Origin: Flavobacterium magnum
GTDB lineage: Bacteria; Bacteroidota; Bacteroidia; Flavobacteriales; Flavobacteriaceae
DNA length: 64,000 bases
Assembly: GCF_003055625.1 (NCBI RefSeq)
Contig: NZ_CP028811.1
Coordinates: 620,001 to 684,000 of the forward strand
Direction of reading: 5' to 3'
The position numbers and the translations under genes were made by a program. This document shows, piece by piece, positions 26,582 through 35,388 of the stretch (position 1 is its first letter; every line of letters begins with the position of its first letter). The notes under the pieces were generated by a model. The model worked only from the letters and a program-made list of their open reading frames with translations. It had not been told where the DNA came from and did no database searches.

Positions 26582-27211
26582 TCAATGCCGTTCGAAAAGA
26601 TAGACGATGGTGTATTGCTCGATTTCCTCAAAATACACATCAAAATGCCGTTCAAGATTATTGAAGCGCAAGGTGGCGGTGGTTTGTTTATCGGACATTT
26701 CAAATGACTTTACCTCGATGTGGTCCTTGAAACTGATGCCTCTTTCGTTCCGGATTTTAAAGACAGCTTCCTTCACCCCCCAGTTGACGGTGAGCTTGTT
26801 GATGTAATCCGGATCATCCTGATCAAGTACAAATGATGGCTCGGCGAATTTATGGGCAATGACCGCAATCTTTTCGCGTCGCAATTCCAAATCAAGGCCC
26901 GTGATGCGGTCACTGATGATAATAGCGGAAAAGTTGTGAGAATGCGAAATCGAAATGTGTTTTCCGTCGGATAAATGGGGCTTCCCAAATGGATCGTAAT
27001 ACAGGTCCGAATCGCTGTAACCCGCGGTCAGGAGCAACCGGCGCACGCTTAAAAAGCCCCTCCGGTGCGCCTCCGATTTAAAATTCCTGAGGCGGTCAAG
27101 GCTCCTTTGCGTCAGGTGCAGCCCCTCAGATAATGCTTCCGCGGTCTCGGTAATATTCCACAGCAGAAGCGCGGTATCAGGGAAACAATTCGTGGCTTTG
27201 TAAATCGGCAT
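26582..27211 (-). CDS. 4'-phosphopantetheinyl transferase (Sfp type)
   Basis: 209 residues. Transfers the phosphopantetheine arm of coenzyme A to a carrier-protein serine. The two core motifs are visible: GLDLELRREKI (the metal-binding Gly-x-Asp) and WGVKEAVFKI (the WxxKEA motif with catalytic Glu and Lys). The preceding HISISHSHNFSAI strand is also typical. In Bacteroidetes Sfp-type enzymes serve fatty-acid, flexirubin or other carrier proteins; no carrier protein gene is next to it here. It is the first gene of the operon running to arfB; no good promoter element is visible in the 215-base gap it shares with ahcY. Confidence 0.92.
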   Translation of the reverse strand: MPIYKATNCFPDTALLLWNITETAEALSEGLHLTQRSLDRLRNFKSEAHRRGFLSVRRLLLTAGYSDSDLYYDPFGKPHLSDGKHISISHSHNFSAIIISDRITGLDLELRREKIAVIAHKFAEPSFVLDQDDPDYINKLTVNWGVKEAVFKIRNERGISFKDHIEVKSFEMSDKQTTATLRFNNLERHFDVYFEEIEQYTIVYLFERH

Positions 27212-27351
27212 TGTGTCGTGATAAGGAAACCCAAACCCCGGAAATATCGGAAATCGGCTCCGGAAATTATTTTGTTGATTTTTAAAAACTTACGCCGGCC
27301 TGAACATTTCACAAAAAATTGAAAATACTTTCAAAATCATAAGTTATTGCC

Positions 27352-27359
27352 TAAATTTG
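27352..27359 (+). promoter_or_regulatory. -7 element and structured leader of ahcY
   Basis: TAAATTTG, with a TTTC at -33-like spacing of 19 bases. The predicted leader (about 27365-27426) begins with a small hairpin, GCCCG / CGGGC around AAAAGG (27369-27384). Confidence 0.55.
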
Positions 27360-27426
27360 CCGACTCGAAGCCCGAAAAGGCGGGCCAAGCGTTTATTAAA
27401 TTTTTACCCTTACAAATATAACATAA

Positions 27427-28743
27427 ATGGATACGACAACGATGCCTTATGTGGCTTACAAAGTAAAAGACATTTCCCTCGCTGCCTGGGGAAGAAAAGA
27501 AATCGAACTGGCCGAGGCCGAAATGCCGGGATTGATGGCACTTCGCGAAGAGTACAAGGATGAACAACCATTGAAGGGGGCGCGCATTGCGGGTTGCCTT
27601 CACATGACCATCCAGACTGCGGTCTTGATTGAAACCCTGATCGCGTTGGGCGCGGAAGTGACCTGGTCATCATGCAACATTTTCTCTACTCAGGACCAGG
27701 CTGCGGCGGCCATCGCTGCTGCGGGAATTCAGGTATATGCGTGGAAAGGACTTAACGAAGAGGATTTTGACTGGTGCATCGAGCAAACATTGTTCTTCGG
27801 TGAAGACCGTAAACCGCTGAACATGATCCTTGATGATGGTGGAGATTTGACGAATATGGTTTTTGACCGTTATCCTGAATTGGTTGCAGGCATTAAAGGT
27901 TTGTCTGAAGAGACGACGACCGGTGTTCACAGGTTGTATGAAAGAATGAAAAACGGGACGCTGGTAATGCCGGCAATCAACGTGAATGATTCAGTGACCA
28001 AGTCGAAGTTTGACAACAAATACGGCTGTAAGGAATCGGCAGTGGATGCGATCCGTCGCGCGACTGACGTGATGCTCGCAGGAAAACGCGTCGTGGTTTG
28101 CGGATATGGTGATGTGGGTAAAGGTACTGCGGCTTCATTCCGGGGTGCGGGTTCTATCGTTACGGTTACCGAAATCGACCCGATCTGCGCGCTTCAGGCT
28201 GCCATGGACGGTTTCGAAGTGAAAAAACTCAATACAGTCATCGCTACTGCAGATATCGTAATCACCACTACAGGAAACAAGGACATCGTTTTGGGAAGCC
28301 ACTTCGAGCAGATGAAAGATAAGACCATCGTTTGTAACATTGGTCACTTTGATAACGAGATCGACATGGCGTGGCTGAACAAAAACCACGGCGCTTCGAA
28401 AATCGAGATCAAGCCGCAGGTTGACAAATATACGATTGCAGGAAAAGATATCATCATCCTTGCGGAAGGCCGCTTGGTGAATCTGGGTTGTGCTACAGGC
28501 CACCCGAGTTTTGTAATGAGTAACTCGTTTACAAACCAGACTTTGGCTCAGATCGAACTGTGGAAAAACAGCGCGAACTACAACAATGAGGTATATATGT
28601 TGCCGAAGCATCTTGATGAAAAAGTAGCGGCGTTACACCTTGCCAAATTAGGCGTGGAACTGGAGACTTTGAGAGAGGACCAGGCTGCTTATATCGGTGT
28701 TGGTGTTGAAGGGCCGTTTAAACCGGAGTATTACAGATACTAG
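27427..28743 (+). CDS. ahcY: Adenosylhomocysteinase
   Basis: 438 residues. Reversibly splits S-adenosylhomocysteine into adenosine and homocysteine, clearing the product of methyltransferases. The NAD-binding glycine motif is [19 protein letters not shown], and the substrate region [31 protein letters not shown] and [16 protein letters not shown] is intact. The C-terminus FKPEYYRY carries the conserved Lys-x-x-x-Tyr-Arg-Tyr. The ATG at 27427 ([19 protein letters not shown]) fits family length. Strong codon regularity and a good -7 element suggest high expression. A terminator follows at 28775. Confidence 0.98.
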   Translation: MDTTTMPYVAYKVKDISLAAWGRKEIELAEAEMPGLMALREEYKDEQPLKGARIAGCLHMTIQTAVLIETLIALGAEVTWSSCNIFSTQDQAAAAIAAAGIQVYAWKGLNEEDFDWCIEQTLFFGEDRKPLNMILDDGGDLTNMVFDRYPELVAGIKGLSEETTTGVHRLYERMKNGTLVMPAINVNDSVTKSKFDNKYGCKESAVDAIRRATDVMLAGKRVVVCGYGDVGKGTAASFRGAGSIVTVTEIDPICALQAAMDGFEVKKLNTVIATADIVITTTGNKDIVLGSHFEQMKDKTIVCNIGHFDNEIDMAWLNKNHGASKIEIKPQVDKYTIAGKDIIILAEGRLVNLGCATGHPSFVMSNSFTNQTLAQIELWKNSANYNNEVYMLPKHLDEKVAALHLAKLGVELETLREDQAAYIGVGVEGPFKPEYYRY

Positions 28744-28774
28744 TCTTTGGATTATAAGACTGTAAGATTATAGG

Positions 28775-28804
28775 AAAACCCTCGCTGAAAAGTGGGGGTT
28801 TTTT
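28775..28804 (+). terminator. Terminator after ahcY
   Basis: Stem AAACCCTCG / GTGGGGGTTT (with G-U pairs), loop CTGAAAA, followed by six T. Confidence 0.8.
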
Positions 28805-28820
28805 GTTTTATATTTAGCCA

Positions 28821-29363
28821 ATGAAAAAGCTACTTTTAATCGGTGCCATCCTGTCGTTACAGGGATGTGCGATTTACGGCCTCACCGATGATTCCGGAAA
28901 ACTGTCGAAAGAACAAAAGGCGATGATTGTCGCTACTGCCGATTTCAACGCGAAACAACCCAATAAGATTTATGCCATCAACGGCAAGGCGCTCCGAGCG
29001 GAATTGCAGAAATACCCTAAGTCGCTCGTCTATGTATTTACCAACGGCTGCGGTGCCGAATCCTGCAAGCCGCTGATGACTTACGACAATTACGCCAGAA
29101 AGAACAATATCAAACTGTTCCTTGTCATGAACGGCTACGGCAATTTAGATTATACGCTGGCGGTGCCGCATCCTGAACCGCTGTATGCGATTGACAATGA
29201 TTATTACAACTGTACTTTCCGCGGGACATACACCCGTCATTTTGAAAATGACCTGACCGGAAAACCGACCAGGCAGAAAAACACCGAGGGCTGGCAGGGA
29301 AGCCTGTACTTATTTGATTACGGGCAATTGGAGAAAACGCTGATTGATTTGCCTTTGGAATAA
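28821..29363 (+). CDS. Lipoprotein of unknown function
   Basis: 180 residues with lipoprotein signal MKKLLLIGAILSLQGC (lipobox LQGC, Cys16). The mature part has a segment SLVYVFTNGCGAESCKPLMTYDNYARKNNIKLFLVMNG that resembles the first strand and Cys loop of a thioredoxin-like fold, but with Cys-Gly-Ala-Glu-Ser-Cys spacing instead of CxxC. I do not recognise the family. A TATATTTA element sits only four bases before the ATG, overlapping the T-run of the ahcY terminator, so the transcript, if it starts there, would have almost no leader. Convergent with the T9SS protein gene at 29410. Confidence 0.85.
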   Translation: MKKLLLIGAILSLQGCAIYGLTDDSGKLSKEQKAMIVATADFNAKQPNKIYAINGKALRAELQKYPKSLVYVFTNGCGAESCKPLMTYDNYARKNNIKLFLVMNGYGNLDYTLAVPHPEPLYAIDNDYYNCTFRGTYTRHFENDLTGKPTRQKNTEGWQGSLYLFDYGQLEKTLIDLPLE

Positions 29364-29368
29364 AACAA

Positions 29369-29392
29369 GAAACCTCTTCTTTAATAGGTTTC
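29369..29392. terminator. Hairpin between convergent genes
   Basis: Perfect 7-bp inverted repeat GAAACCT / AGGTTTC with a 10-base loop, five bases after the lipoprotein stop. No T-run, so termination is uncertain. Confidence 0.4.
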
Positions 29393-29409
29393 CTGAGTTC
29401 TTAAGTTCG

Positions 29410-30618
29410 CTACAGCTTCAATTTTCCTGAAATCTGCCGGCCGCCATCGTCCAATTTGATGATGTAGACTCCTGATGGGAACCTTGAATAGTCGAAAGAC
29501 AGATTGGCAGGGACTTTTCCAGAAACGACTTTTGCGCCTGTAACTGAAAACAGTTCAAAATTTTTGCCAAGCAGTTGATTTGAAAACTGCATCGTTTGTA
29601 AATTTTGATTCACAATGACAAGTTGATTCAAGTTGATGTCAGTCGTACTTAGGGAACCGTATCTTTCGACAGCGTAATCGTAATTATCACTTTCTATTTC
29701 ATATAGATAGCCTTGGGGCAACAGTTTTGCCGTGTATTGATTGGTATCGGTATCGTATACGAAAAGTCGGGTGCCCGTTTCGTCATTCCCGATGAAAATC
29801 ATGCTGTTGGACAGCTGATCAAACGTCCGGTTATAGAACTGGTAAGAAATTACTTCCGGAATCTCCATCAGCGATTCCAACCCTCCCTGGCTGCTGATTT
29901 TACCCACGTGAAACAAATAGCCCTGGCCATTATTCACATCTGTAGTGATTGTGGTGAAAGTCGCGAATATAGTATCTGAATCATTGCTGAACTCCAACCC
30001 GATGTTTCCTAAAATGGGCAATCCTGTGATCAGGGTCTCCGTATAGCTGAATTCATTACTGTTGACCGGAACGCTGACCAACTTCAGTCCGCCTGAGTCA
30101 GACATTACAAAATAATAAATCCCGAGATTGGAATCGAAACACGAGCTGTCAGGATAAAACTGCGCGTCGGCAGGGAAATTAAATGTCCCTATCGTCAGGT
30201 CCTCATTAGTAGCCGGATTATATTTTTTTAAAACTTTTTGGTTATTGCTGTTATTGTCGTAGGAATAAACATTGCCGGTCTGCATATCGCATTCTGATGA
30301 GCCATTGGTCACTATGGTCGCGCTGTTAAATTCAAGCAGATTATTCAGGGCATTGAATTCAAGGATACCGCTGGCATTACCGACATTGACTTTCGCTATA
30401 AAATCCCCATTGGCAGCATTGAAGGTAGAGTTCGCGATGATGATTGAGGTCACGTCGGTAGCGACCGTCGATACGTTTCCGGGTGCATCAGCTTCCCATT
30501 TGATAATATTAGAGGTACCTTGTCCCGGAAGGGTTTGGAATCCTATCAATTTCATTTGAGCAATGCAAATCCAGGGCAGAAAAAATGTGCAGGTCAAAGC
30601 GCGTAATTTTGTTTTCAT
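29410..30618 (-). CDS. T9SS-exported protein of unknown function
   Basis: 402 residues. A signal peptide (MKTKLRALTCTFFLPWICIAQ) leads into a beta-rich body that looks like a propeller: repeated blades with Tyr, Asn and Asp turns (NVYSYDNNSNNQ, YFVMSDSGGLKLVSVPV, RLFVYDTDTNQY). The last 75 residues are a T9SS sorting-type domain (NQLLGKNFELFSVTGAKVVSGKV ending YIIKLDDGGRQISGKLKL), though the usual LYPNP start is missing and replaced by a VIVNQNLQTMQF stretch. Predicted to be exported to the surface or medium. No catalytic motif is apparent. Starts at the ATG at 30618. Confidence 0.85.
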   Translation of the reverse strand: MKTKLRALTCTFFLPWICIAQMKLIGFQTLPGQGTSNIIKWEADAPGNVSTVATDVTSIIIANSTFNAANGDFIAKVNVGNASGILEFNALNNLLEFNSATIVTNGSSECDMQTGNVYSYDNNSNNQKVLKKYNPATNEDLTIGTFNFPADAQFYPDSSCFDSNLGIYYFVMSDSGGLKLVSVPVNSNEFSYTETLITGLPILGNIGLEFSNDSDTIFATFTTITTDVNNGQGYLFHVGKISSQGGLESLMEIPEVISYQFYNRTFDQLSNSMIFIGNDETGTRLFVYDTDTNQYTAKLLPQGYLYEIESDNYDYAVERYGSLSTTDINLNQLVIVNQNLQTMQFSNQLLGKNFELFSVTGAKVVSGKVPANLSFDYSRFPSGVYIIKLDDGGRQISGKLKL

Positions 30619-30720
30619 AATATCAACAGTTTCATAATGATGAAGTTACGACATTTCATCACGCAAAACGCATAAAAACAAAAAATAACGCAGCTGTTAA
30701 AGACGGGCAGATTTGGCATT

Positions 30721-30752
30721 AAAAAACCCCGGATCTTGCGAAACGGGGTTTG
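30721..30752 (-). terminator. Terminator after rpmA
   Basis: Minus-strand stem AAACCCCG / CGGGGTTT with a 12-base loop and a following T-run, 21 bases after the rpmA stop. Confidence 0.85.
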
Positions 30753-30772
30753 ATTTTTATACGGATGTATTC

Positions 30773-31033
30773 TTAAGCTTCGAATGGAAGGATAGACACG
30801 TATGATTTGTTGTCTCCTTTTTTCTGGAATTTTACAATTCCGTCAACCTTAGCGTGCAATGTGTGGTCTTTACTGATGTACACATTAGCGCCTGGGTTGT
30901 GCTTAGAACCCCTTTGTCTTACGATGATGTTCCCGGCGATGGCAGCCTGGCCTCCGTAAATCTTCACGCCTAAACGTTTCGATTCCGATTCCCTACCGTT
31001 CTTGGAACTACCGACACCTTTTTTGTGAGCCAT
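30773..31033 (-). CDS. rpmA: Ribosomal protein bL27
   Basis: 86 residues starting [20 protein letters not shown], with [27 protein letters not shown], the signature of bL27 near the peptidyl transferase centre. There is no N-terminal extension of the kind that is cleaved off in Firmicutes. It lies 19 bases downstream of rplU, the normal L21-L27 operon. Confidence 0.98.
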   Translation of the reverse strand: MAHKKGVGSSKNGRESESKRLGVKIYGGQAAIAGNIIVRQRGSKHNPGANVYISKDHTLHAKVDGIVKFQKKGDNKSYVSILPFEA

Positions 31034-31052
31034 GACGTTATACTTTTAAAAA

Positions 31053-31436
31053 TTAATTGTTCTCTTCGGTTGTAGTCTCTTCGGTTGCAGCTTCTTTCTT
31101 CGCAGCAGCTTTTTTCTTGGTACCACCCATAGTGATTCCTGAAATCTGGATCTGCGTCAACGACTGGCGGTGACCGTTTTTCTTCTTGTAACCTTTTCTT
31201 CTTTTCTTTTTGAAAACGATTACTTTGTCTCCTTTTAAGTGTGATAACACTTTGGCTTCTACTGAAGCACCTTCTATAGCGGGGGCGCCCAATGTGATCG
31301 TTCCGTTGTCATCCAACAAAAGTACTTTCCCGAATGATACGGAAGCACCTTCGTCATCAGCCAGCCTGTGAACGAAAACCTTAAGGTCTTTGCTTACTTT
31401 AAACTGTTGCCCTGCTATCTCTACGATTGCATACAT
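31053..31436 (-). CDS. rplU: Ribosomal protein bL21
   Basis: 127 residues starting MYAIVEIAGQQFKVSKDLKVFVHRL; the ATG at 31436 is the family start and a strong promoter just upstream rules out the longer frame from 31487. Binding region RRKGYKKKNGHRQSLTQIQI is typical. After about residue 103 there is a Lys/Ala/Glu/Thr tail (GTKKKAAAKKEAATEE and on), common in Bacteroidetes L21 and probably disordered. Confidence 0.97.
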   Translation of the reverse strand: MYAIVEIAGQQFKVSKDLKVFVHRLADDEGASVSFGKVLLLDDNGTITLGAPAIEGASVEAKVLSHLKGDKVIVFKKKRRKGYKKKNGHRQSLTQIQISGITMGGTKKKAAAKKEAATEETTTEENN

Positions 31437-31465
31437 AACAAATTGGTTTATTAATTTTAAGGTTG

Positions 31466-31495
31466 CAAATATACAACTAATATTCACTCACGCAA
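31466..31495 (-). promoter_or_regulatory. Consensus promoter of rplU-rpmA
   Basis: -33 TTG at 31495-31493, a 19-base spacer, and -7 element TATATTTG at 31473-31466: a full match to the Flavobacterium housekeeping promoter. Leader of about 25 bases. Confidence 0.85.
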
Positions 31496-31679
31496 CCCCT
31501 TGACGAAAATTATTAACCGTCAATTGTTCATTAACTGTCTTCGCGGGCTTCCGCACAACCGTCCGCTTCGCCCTTTCCTTGGTTTGGCCGAGCCGTAAAT
31601 AGGACCACGCTGCCTTATGCATGGGTCATCCCTGCGCCAAAAACATTTAAAACCCGAATGGAAATCCTGTAAAAAAAAC
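31496..31679. other. Intergenic stretch with no gene
   Basis: GC-richer than usual spacer between rplU and the M16 peptidase. Short parts (CCCGAATGGAAATCCTGT near 31653-31670) resemble the dispersed repeat seen at 16919, so this may be a decayed copy. I see no ORF or RNA gene. Confidence 0.4.
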
Positions 31680-31687
31680 TACATTTG
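31680..31687 (+). promoter_or_regulatory. -7 element for the M16 peptidase pair
   Basis: TACATTTG fits TAnnTTTG, 57 bases upstream of the ATG at 31745. No clear -33. Confidence 0.45.
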
Positions 31688-31744
31688 GCGTAACAAATAA
31701 AATGGTAATTATACCAATAGCAAAATCAAACAAAATATTAACTT

Positions 31745-33073
31745 ATGAAAAACTCATTGATGGCTTTAAGTGGTGCACTTATGCTTGGAGGTATGGCTTC
31801 AGCCCAGAACGTGGCTTTTGAAGAGTACAATTTGGACAATGGCATGCACGTCATCCTGCACAACGACCCGTCTGCACCGGTCATCATTACCTCGGTAATG
31901 TACCACGTGGGCGCCAAAGACGAAAACCCGGAAAGGACGGGATTTGCACACTTCTTCGAACACCTTCTGTTTGAAGGTACTGAAAACATCAAACGCGGCG
32001 AATGGTTTAAGATCGTAACTTCAAACGGAGGAACGAACAACGCCAACACCACTGAAGACCGCACTTACTATTTTGAGGTTTTCCCTTCAAACAATATCGA
32101 GCTGGGCTTGTGGATGGAATCAGAAAGGTTGCTTCACCCGGTCATCAACCAAATCGGTGTAGATACCCAGAATGAGGTGGTGAAAGAAGAAAAAAGGCTT
32201 CGCTACGACAACAGCCCGTACGGCCAATTGATCCCGGTTGTAAAGAAAAACATGTTTAAGGTACACCCTTACCGTTGGACCACCATTGGATCGATGGAGC
32301 ACCTCGATGCAGCAAAACTTGAGGAATTCCAGGCTTTCAACAAGAAATTCTATATCCCCAATAACGCGGTACTCGTAGTTGCCGGAGACATCAGCAACAA
32401 AGAGCAGACCAAAAAATGGATCCAACAATATTTCGGACGGATTCCTAAAGGACCAGCCATCACAAGGCAGACATTCACGGAAGCGCCGATTACAAAAACC
32501 ATCACCGATACTTTCGAAGACCCGAACATCCAGATCCCGATGATCGTTACGGCTTACCGTACCCCTTCGATGAAAACCCGTGACGCACGCGTTCTCGACT
32601 TCATTTCAGGCATATTGAGCGACGGTAAGAGTTCAAGGCTTTACAAAAAAATCGTTGATGATAACAAGACCGCTCTCCAGGTAGGTGCTTTCAGCTACAG
32701 CCAGGAAGACTATGGTACTTACATCCTATACGGACTGCCGCAGGCACCGCATACCACTGACGATATCCTCAAAGAGATGGATGAGGAAATCGTGAAACTG
32801 CAGACTGAATTGATTTCAGAAAAAGAGCTTACAAAACTCAAGAACAAATACGAAAACCAATACGTAAACGGAAACTCCAGTGTGGAAGGCATCGCGGACA
32901 ACCTCGCCACTTATTATCTCCTTTACGGCGATGTAAACCTGATCAATACGGAGAAGGATATTTACAACTCGATTACCCGTGAGGAAATCAGGGATGTAGC
33001 CAAGAAGTACCTTAACCCTAACCAAAGGCTGGTGTTGAATTATGTTCCGGCTAAAGACAAAGCGCAAAATTAA
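31745..33073 (+). CDS. M16 family zinc metallopeptidase, catalytic subunit
   Basis: 442 residues with a signal peptide (MKNSLMALSGALMLGGMASA). The inverted zinc motif HxxEH is present at residues 69-73 (HFFEH), with the distal Glu in QNEVVKEEKR. This is the pitrilysin/insulinase family, with two homologous half-domains forming a chamber that cuts peptides; a periplasmic location is expected. It is followed seven bases later by a related gene lacking the zinc motif, an arrangement seen for heterodimeric M16B peptidases, where one partner is catalytic and the other supplies substrate contacts. Confidence 0.95.
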   Translation: MKNSLMALSGALMLGGMASAQNVAFEEYNLDNGMHVILHNDPSAPVIITSVMYHVGAKDENPERTGFAHFFEHLLFEGTENIKRGEWFKIVTSNGGTNNANTTEDRTYYFEVFPSNNIELGLWMESERLLHPVINQIGVDTQNEVVKEEKRLRYDNSPYGQLIPVVKKNMFKVHPYRWTTIGSMEHLDAAKLEEFQAFNKKFYIPNNAVLVVAGDISNKEQTKKWIQQYFGRIPKGPAITRQTFTEAPITKTITDTFEDPNIQIPMIVTAYRTPSMKTRDARVLDFISGILSDGKSSRLYKKIVDDNKTALQVGAFSYSQEDYGTYILYGLPQAPHTTDDILKEMDEEIVKLQTELISEKELTKLKNKYENQYVNGNSSVEGIADNLATYYLLYGDVNLINTEKDIYNSITREEIRDVAKKYLNPNQRLVLNYVPAKDKAQN

Positions 33074-33080
33074 GACTATC

Positions 33081-35129
33081 ATGAAAAAAGTATTTATATT
33101 ATCAAGCTTGCTCTTAACCTTTATTATGCAAGGACAAATTATCCCACAACCCAAACCCGGACCATCTCCGTCAATCAAAATCAATAAGCCAGAAACTTTT
33201 GAATTGAAAAACGGACTCAAGGTAATGGTCGTGGAAAACCACAAACTGCCACGCGTATCTTTCAGCCTGAGCATTGACAATGCCCCTTATGCGGAAGGAA
33301 ACAAAAAAGGCGTCGCCGATATGGCCAGCGCTTTGATCGGAGAAGGCACTACCAAGATCTCCAAAGACGCGTTCAATGAGGAAATCGATTTCCTTGGCGC
33401 GAATGTGAGTTTTGGTGCCAGCGGCGCTTTCGCAAGCTCCCTGTCCAAATATGCCGGAAGGGTTTTGGAATTGATGGCCGACGGTGCCTTAAACCCAAAC
33501 TTTACCCAGGAGGAATTTGACAAGCAAAAAGCGAAAATCATCGAAGGATTGAAATCTGACGAGAAAAGTGTTCCGGCTGTAGCCGATCGCGTGAAAGGCG
33601 TACTGACTTACGGTAAAAACCACCCATCCGGAGAATACCTGAGTGAAGAAACCCTGAACAATGTGACGCTGGCCGACGTGAAGCAGAACTACAATACGTA
33701 TTTCGTTCCGGGTAACGCTTACCTGGTTATCGTAGGTGATGTGAAACTGAAGGAAGTTAAGAAAACGGTAGAAAAACTTTTCGGCTCATGGAAGGCCGCT
33801 ACAGCGCCTGCTATAAGCTACAATGACCCAAAGGATGTCCAATACACACAAATCAATTTTGTTGACATGCCGAATGCGGTGCAGTCAGAAGTGGCAGCAA
33901 TCAACATGTCAAACCTTAAAATGACCGATCCTGATTACTTTGCCGTAATCGTGGCAAACCAAATCCTTGGTGGTGATTTCAACAGCTACATTAACATGAA
34001 CCTTCGTGAGGCGCATGGCTGGACTTATGGTGCAAGATCTGCTATCGGCGGAGACAAATACATCAGCAACTTTGAAGCCTCAACACAGGTAAGGAATTCC
34101 GTGACTGACAGTACCGTTGTAGAGATGATTAAGGAAATCAAAAGAATCCGTACTGAAAAAGTTTCTGACGAAATGCTGGCCAACGTCAAGGCCGGATATG
34201 TGGGCCGCTTCGTAATGCAGGTTGAAAAACCGCAAACGATCGCGTCTTATGCGTTAAGGACACGTACACAAGGACTTCCGGATGATTTTTACGAAAACTA
34301 CATCAAAAACATCAATGCCGTTACAGCTGACGATGTGATGAGGGTAGCCAACAAATATTTCCTTGCGGATAATATGCGTATCATCATTGTCGGGAAAGGA
34401 TCAGAAGTGCTTCCGGCATTGGAAAAACTCAAAATGCCAATCATGTATTTTGATAAGTACGGAAACAAAACCGACAAGCCGGCTTCTAAAAAAGAAGTTC
34501 CGGCCGGCATGACTGCCAAAACAGTGCTTGACAGCTACATTAAAGCCATTGGCGGTGAAAAAGCGGCCAAAGCGGTAAAAACGGTGTTAATGACAGGTAC
34601 AACCGAACTTCCCGAAGCACCATCACCATTGTCCTTCAACCTGAAAGTCGATGTGAAAGGCAAGTCAAGTGTAGAACTCGCTATGGGTCCGATGAGCATC
34701 ATGAAACAAGTCGTAGGCGACAAAGAAGGTTACCAGGTACAGCAAGGCCAGAAGATGGCAATGGAAGCGGACGAATTTAAAGATGCCAAAGCCAGCGCAG
34801 TGCCATTCGAAGAATTGACGTTGCTGAACAGCACAGAGCCGAAACTTACCGGAATCGAGCCAATCAATGGAAACGATGCCTACGCGCTGCAAGCGAATGC
34901 TGACACGGTCTACTACTATGACGTGAAGTCAGGATTGAAAGTGGCGGAAGCCAAAACACAAGAAAACGACGGCCAGAAAATGACATTGATGACGTACTTC
35001 AATGACTATAAAGAGGTGAAAGGCTTGAAATTCCCTTTCAACATCGTTAAAAATGTCGGTATTGAACTGGACATCAAGTTCACTGATATCAAAATTAATG
35101 AAGGTGTAACCGACGCTGATTTTCAATAA
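33081..35129 (+). CDS. M16 family peptidase homologue without zinc motif
   Basis: 682 residues from the ATG at 33081 (MKKVFILSSLLLTFIMQGQ signal peptide); a frame open from 33042 overlaps the preceding gene and gives no signal peptide. Where the catalytic subunit has HFFEH, this protein has a KGVADMASAL stretch, so it cannot bind zinc in the usual way. Two M16 half-domains cover residues 30-460 (including GWTYGARSAIGG, the usual RxxxY-type region). The last 200 residues (from about 480) are an extra beta-rich domain of unknown role that resembles outer membrane lipoprotein carrier-like folds. Probably the partner of the upstream peptidase. Confidence 0.93.
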   Translation: MKKVFILSSLLLTFIMQGQIIPQPKPGPSPSIKINKPETFELKNGLKVMVVENHKLPRVSFSLSIDNAPYAEGNKKGVADMASALIGEGTTKISKDAFNEEIDFLGANVSFGASGAFASSLSKYAGRVLELMADGALNPNFTQEEFDKQKAKIIEGLKSDEKSVPAVADRVKGVLTYGKNHPSGEYLSEETLNNVTLADVKQNYNTYFVPGNAYLVIVGDVKLKEVKKTVEKLFGSWKAATAPAISYNDPKDVQYTQINFVDMPNAVQSEVAAINMSNLKMTDPDYFAVIVANQILGGDFNSYINMNLREAHGWTYGARSAIGGDKYISNFEASTQVRNSVTDSTVVEMIKEIKRIRTEKVSDEMLANVKAGYVGRFVMQVEKPQTIASYALRTRTQGLPDDFYENYIKNINAVTADDVMRVANKYFLADNMRIIIVGKGSEVLPALEKLKMPIMYFDKYGNKTDKPASKKEVPAGMTAKTVLDSYIKAIGGEKAAKAVKTVLMTGTTELPEAPSPLSFNLKVDVKGKSSVELAMGPMSIMKQVVGDKEGYQVQQGQKMAMEADEFKDAKASAVPFEELTLLNSTEPKLTGIEPINGNDAYALQANADTVYYYDVKSGLKVAEAKTQENDGQKMTLMTYFNDYKEVKGLKFPFNIVKNVGIELDIKFTDIKINEGVTDADFQ

Positions 35130-35151
35130 TCAACGATAAACCCAAATGAAG

Positions 35152-35178
35152 AAGGCTGCCTGAAAGGGTAGCCTTTTT
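35152..35178 (+). terminator. Terminator after the M16 genes
   Basis: Stem AAGGCTGCC / GGTAGCCTT (one mismatch) with a short loop, followed by six T. Confidence 0.85.
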
Positions 35179-35388
35179 TGTTTTTACAAATTAGCGTACA
35201 AATACCGGAATGCAAATTTTTAACAACTGCTGCGGATTTTGCGCAACTAAAGTATCGAATAATTTCGTAGGGATTACATCAGCCCCTTCCCTGAAGGCAA
35301 CATACCATTTTTAAATGACAAACGCCTACGGAAAATCCACAGCAAATCTTAAATTTCGTAATACTCCAAAATCCTGCACAGCGCGGGT

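Noticed and set aside
27360..27426. SAH or SAM riboswitch before ahcY
   Set aside because: The gene makes this attractive, but the leader is only about 60 bases and does not show the conserved core of any class I can recognise.
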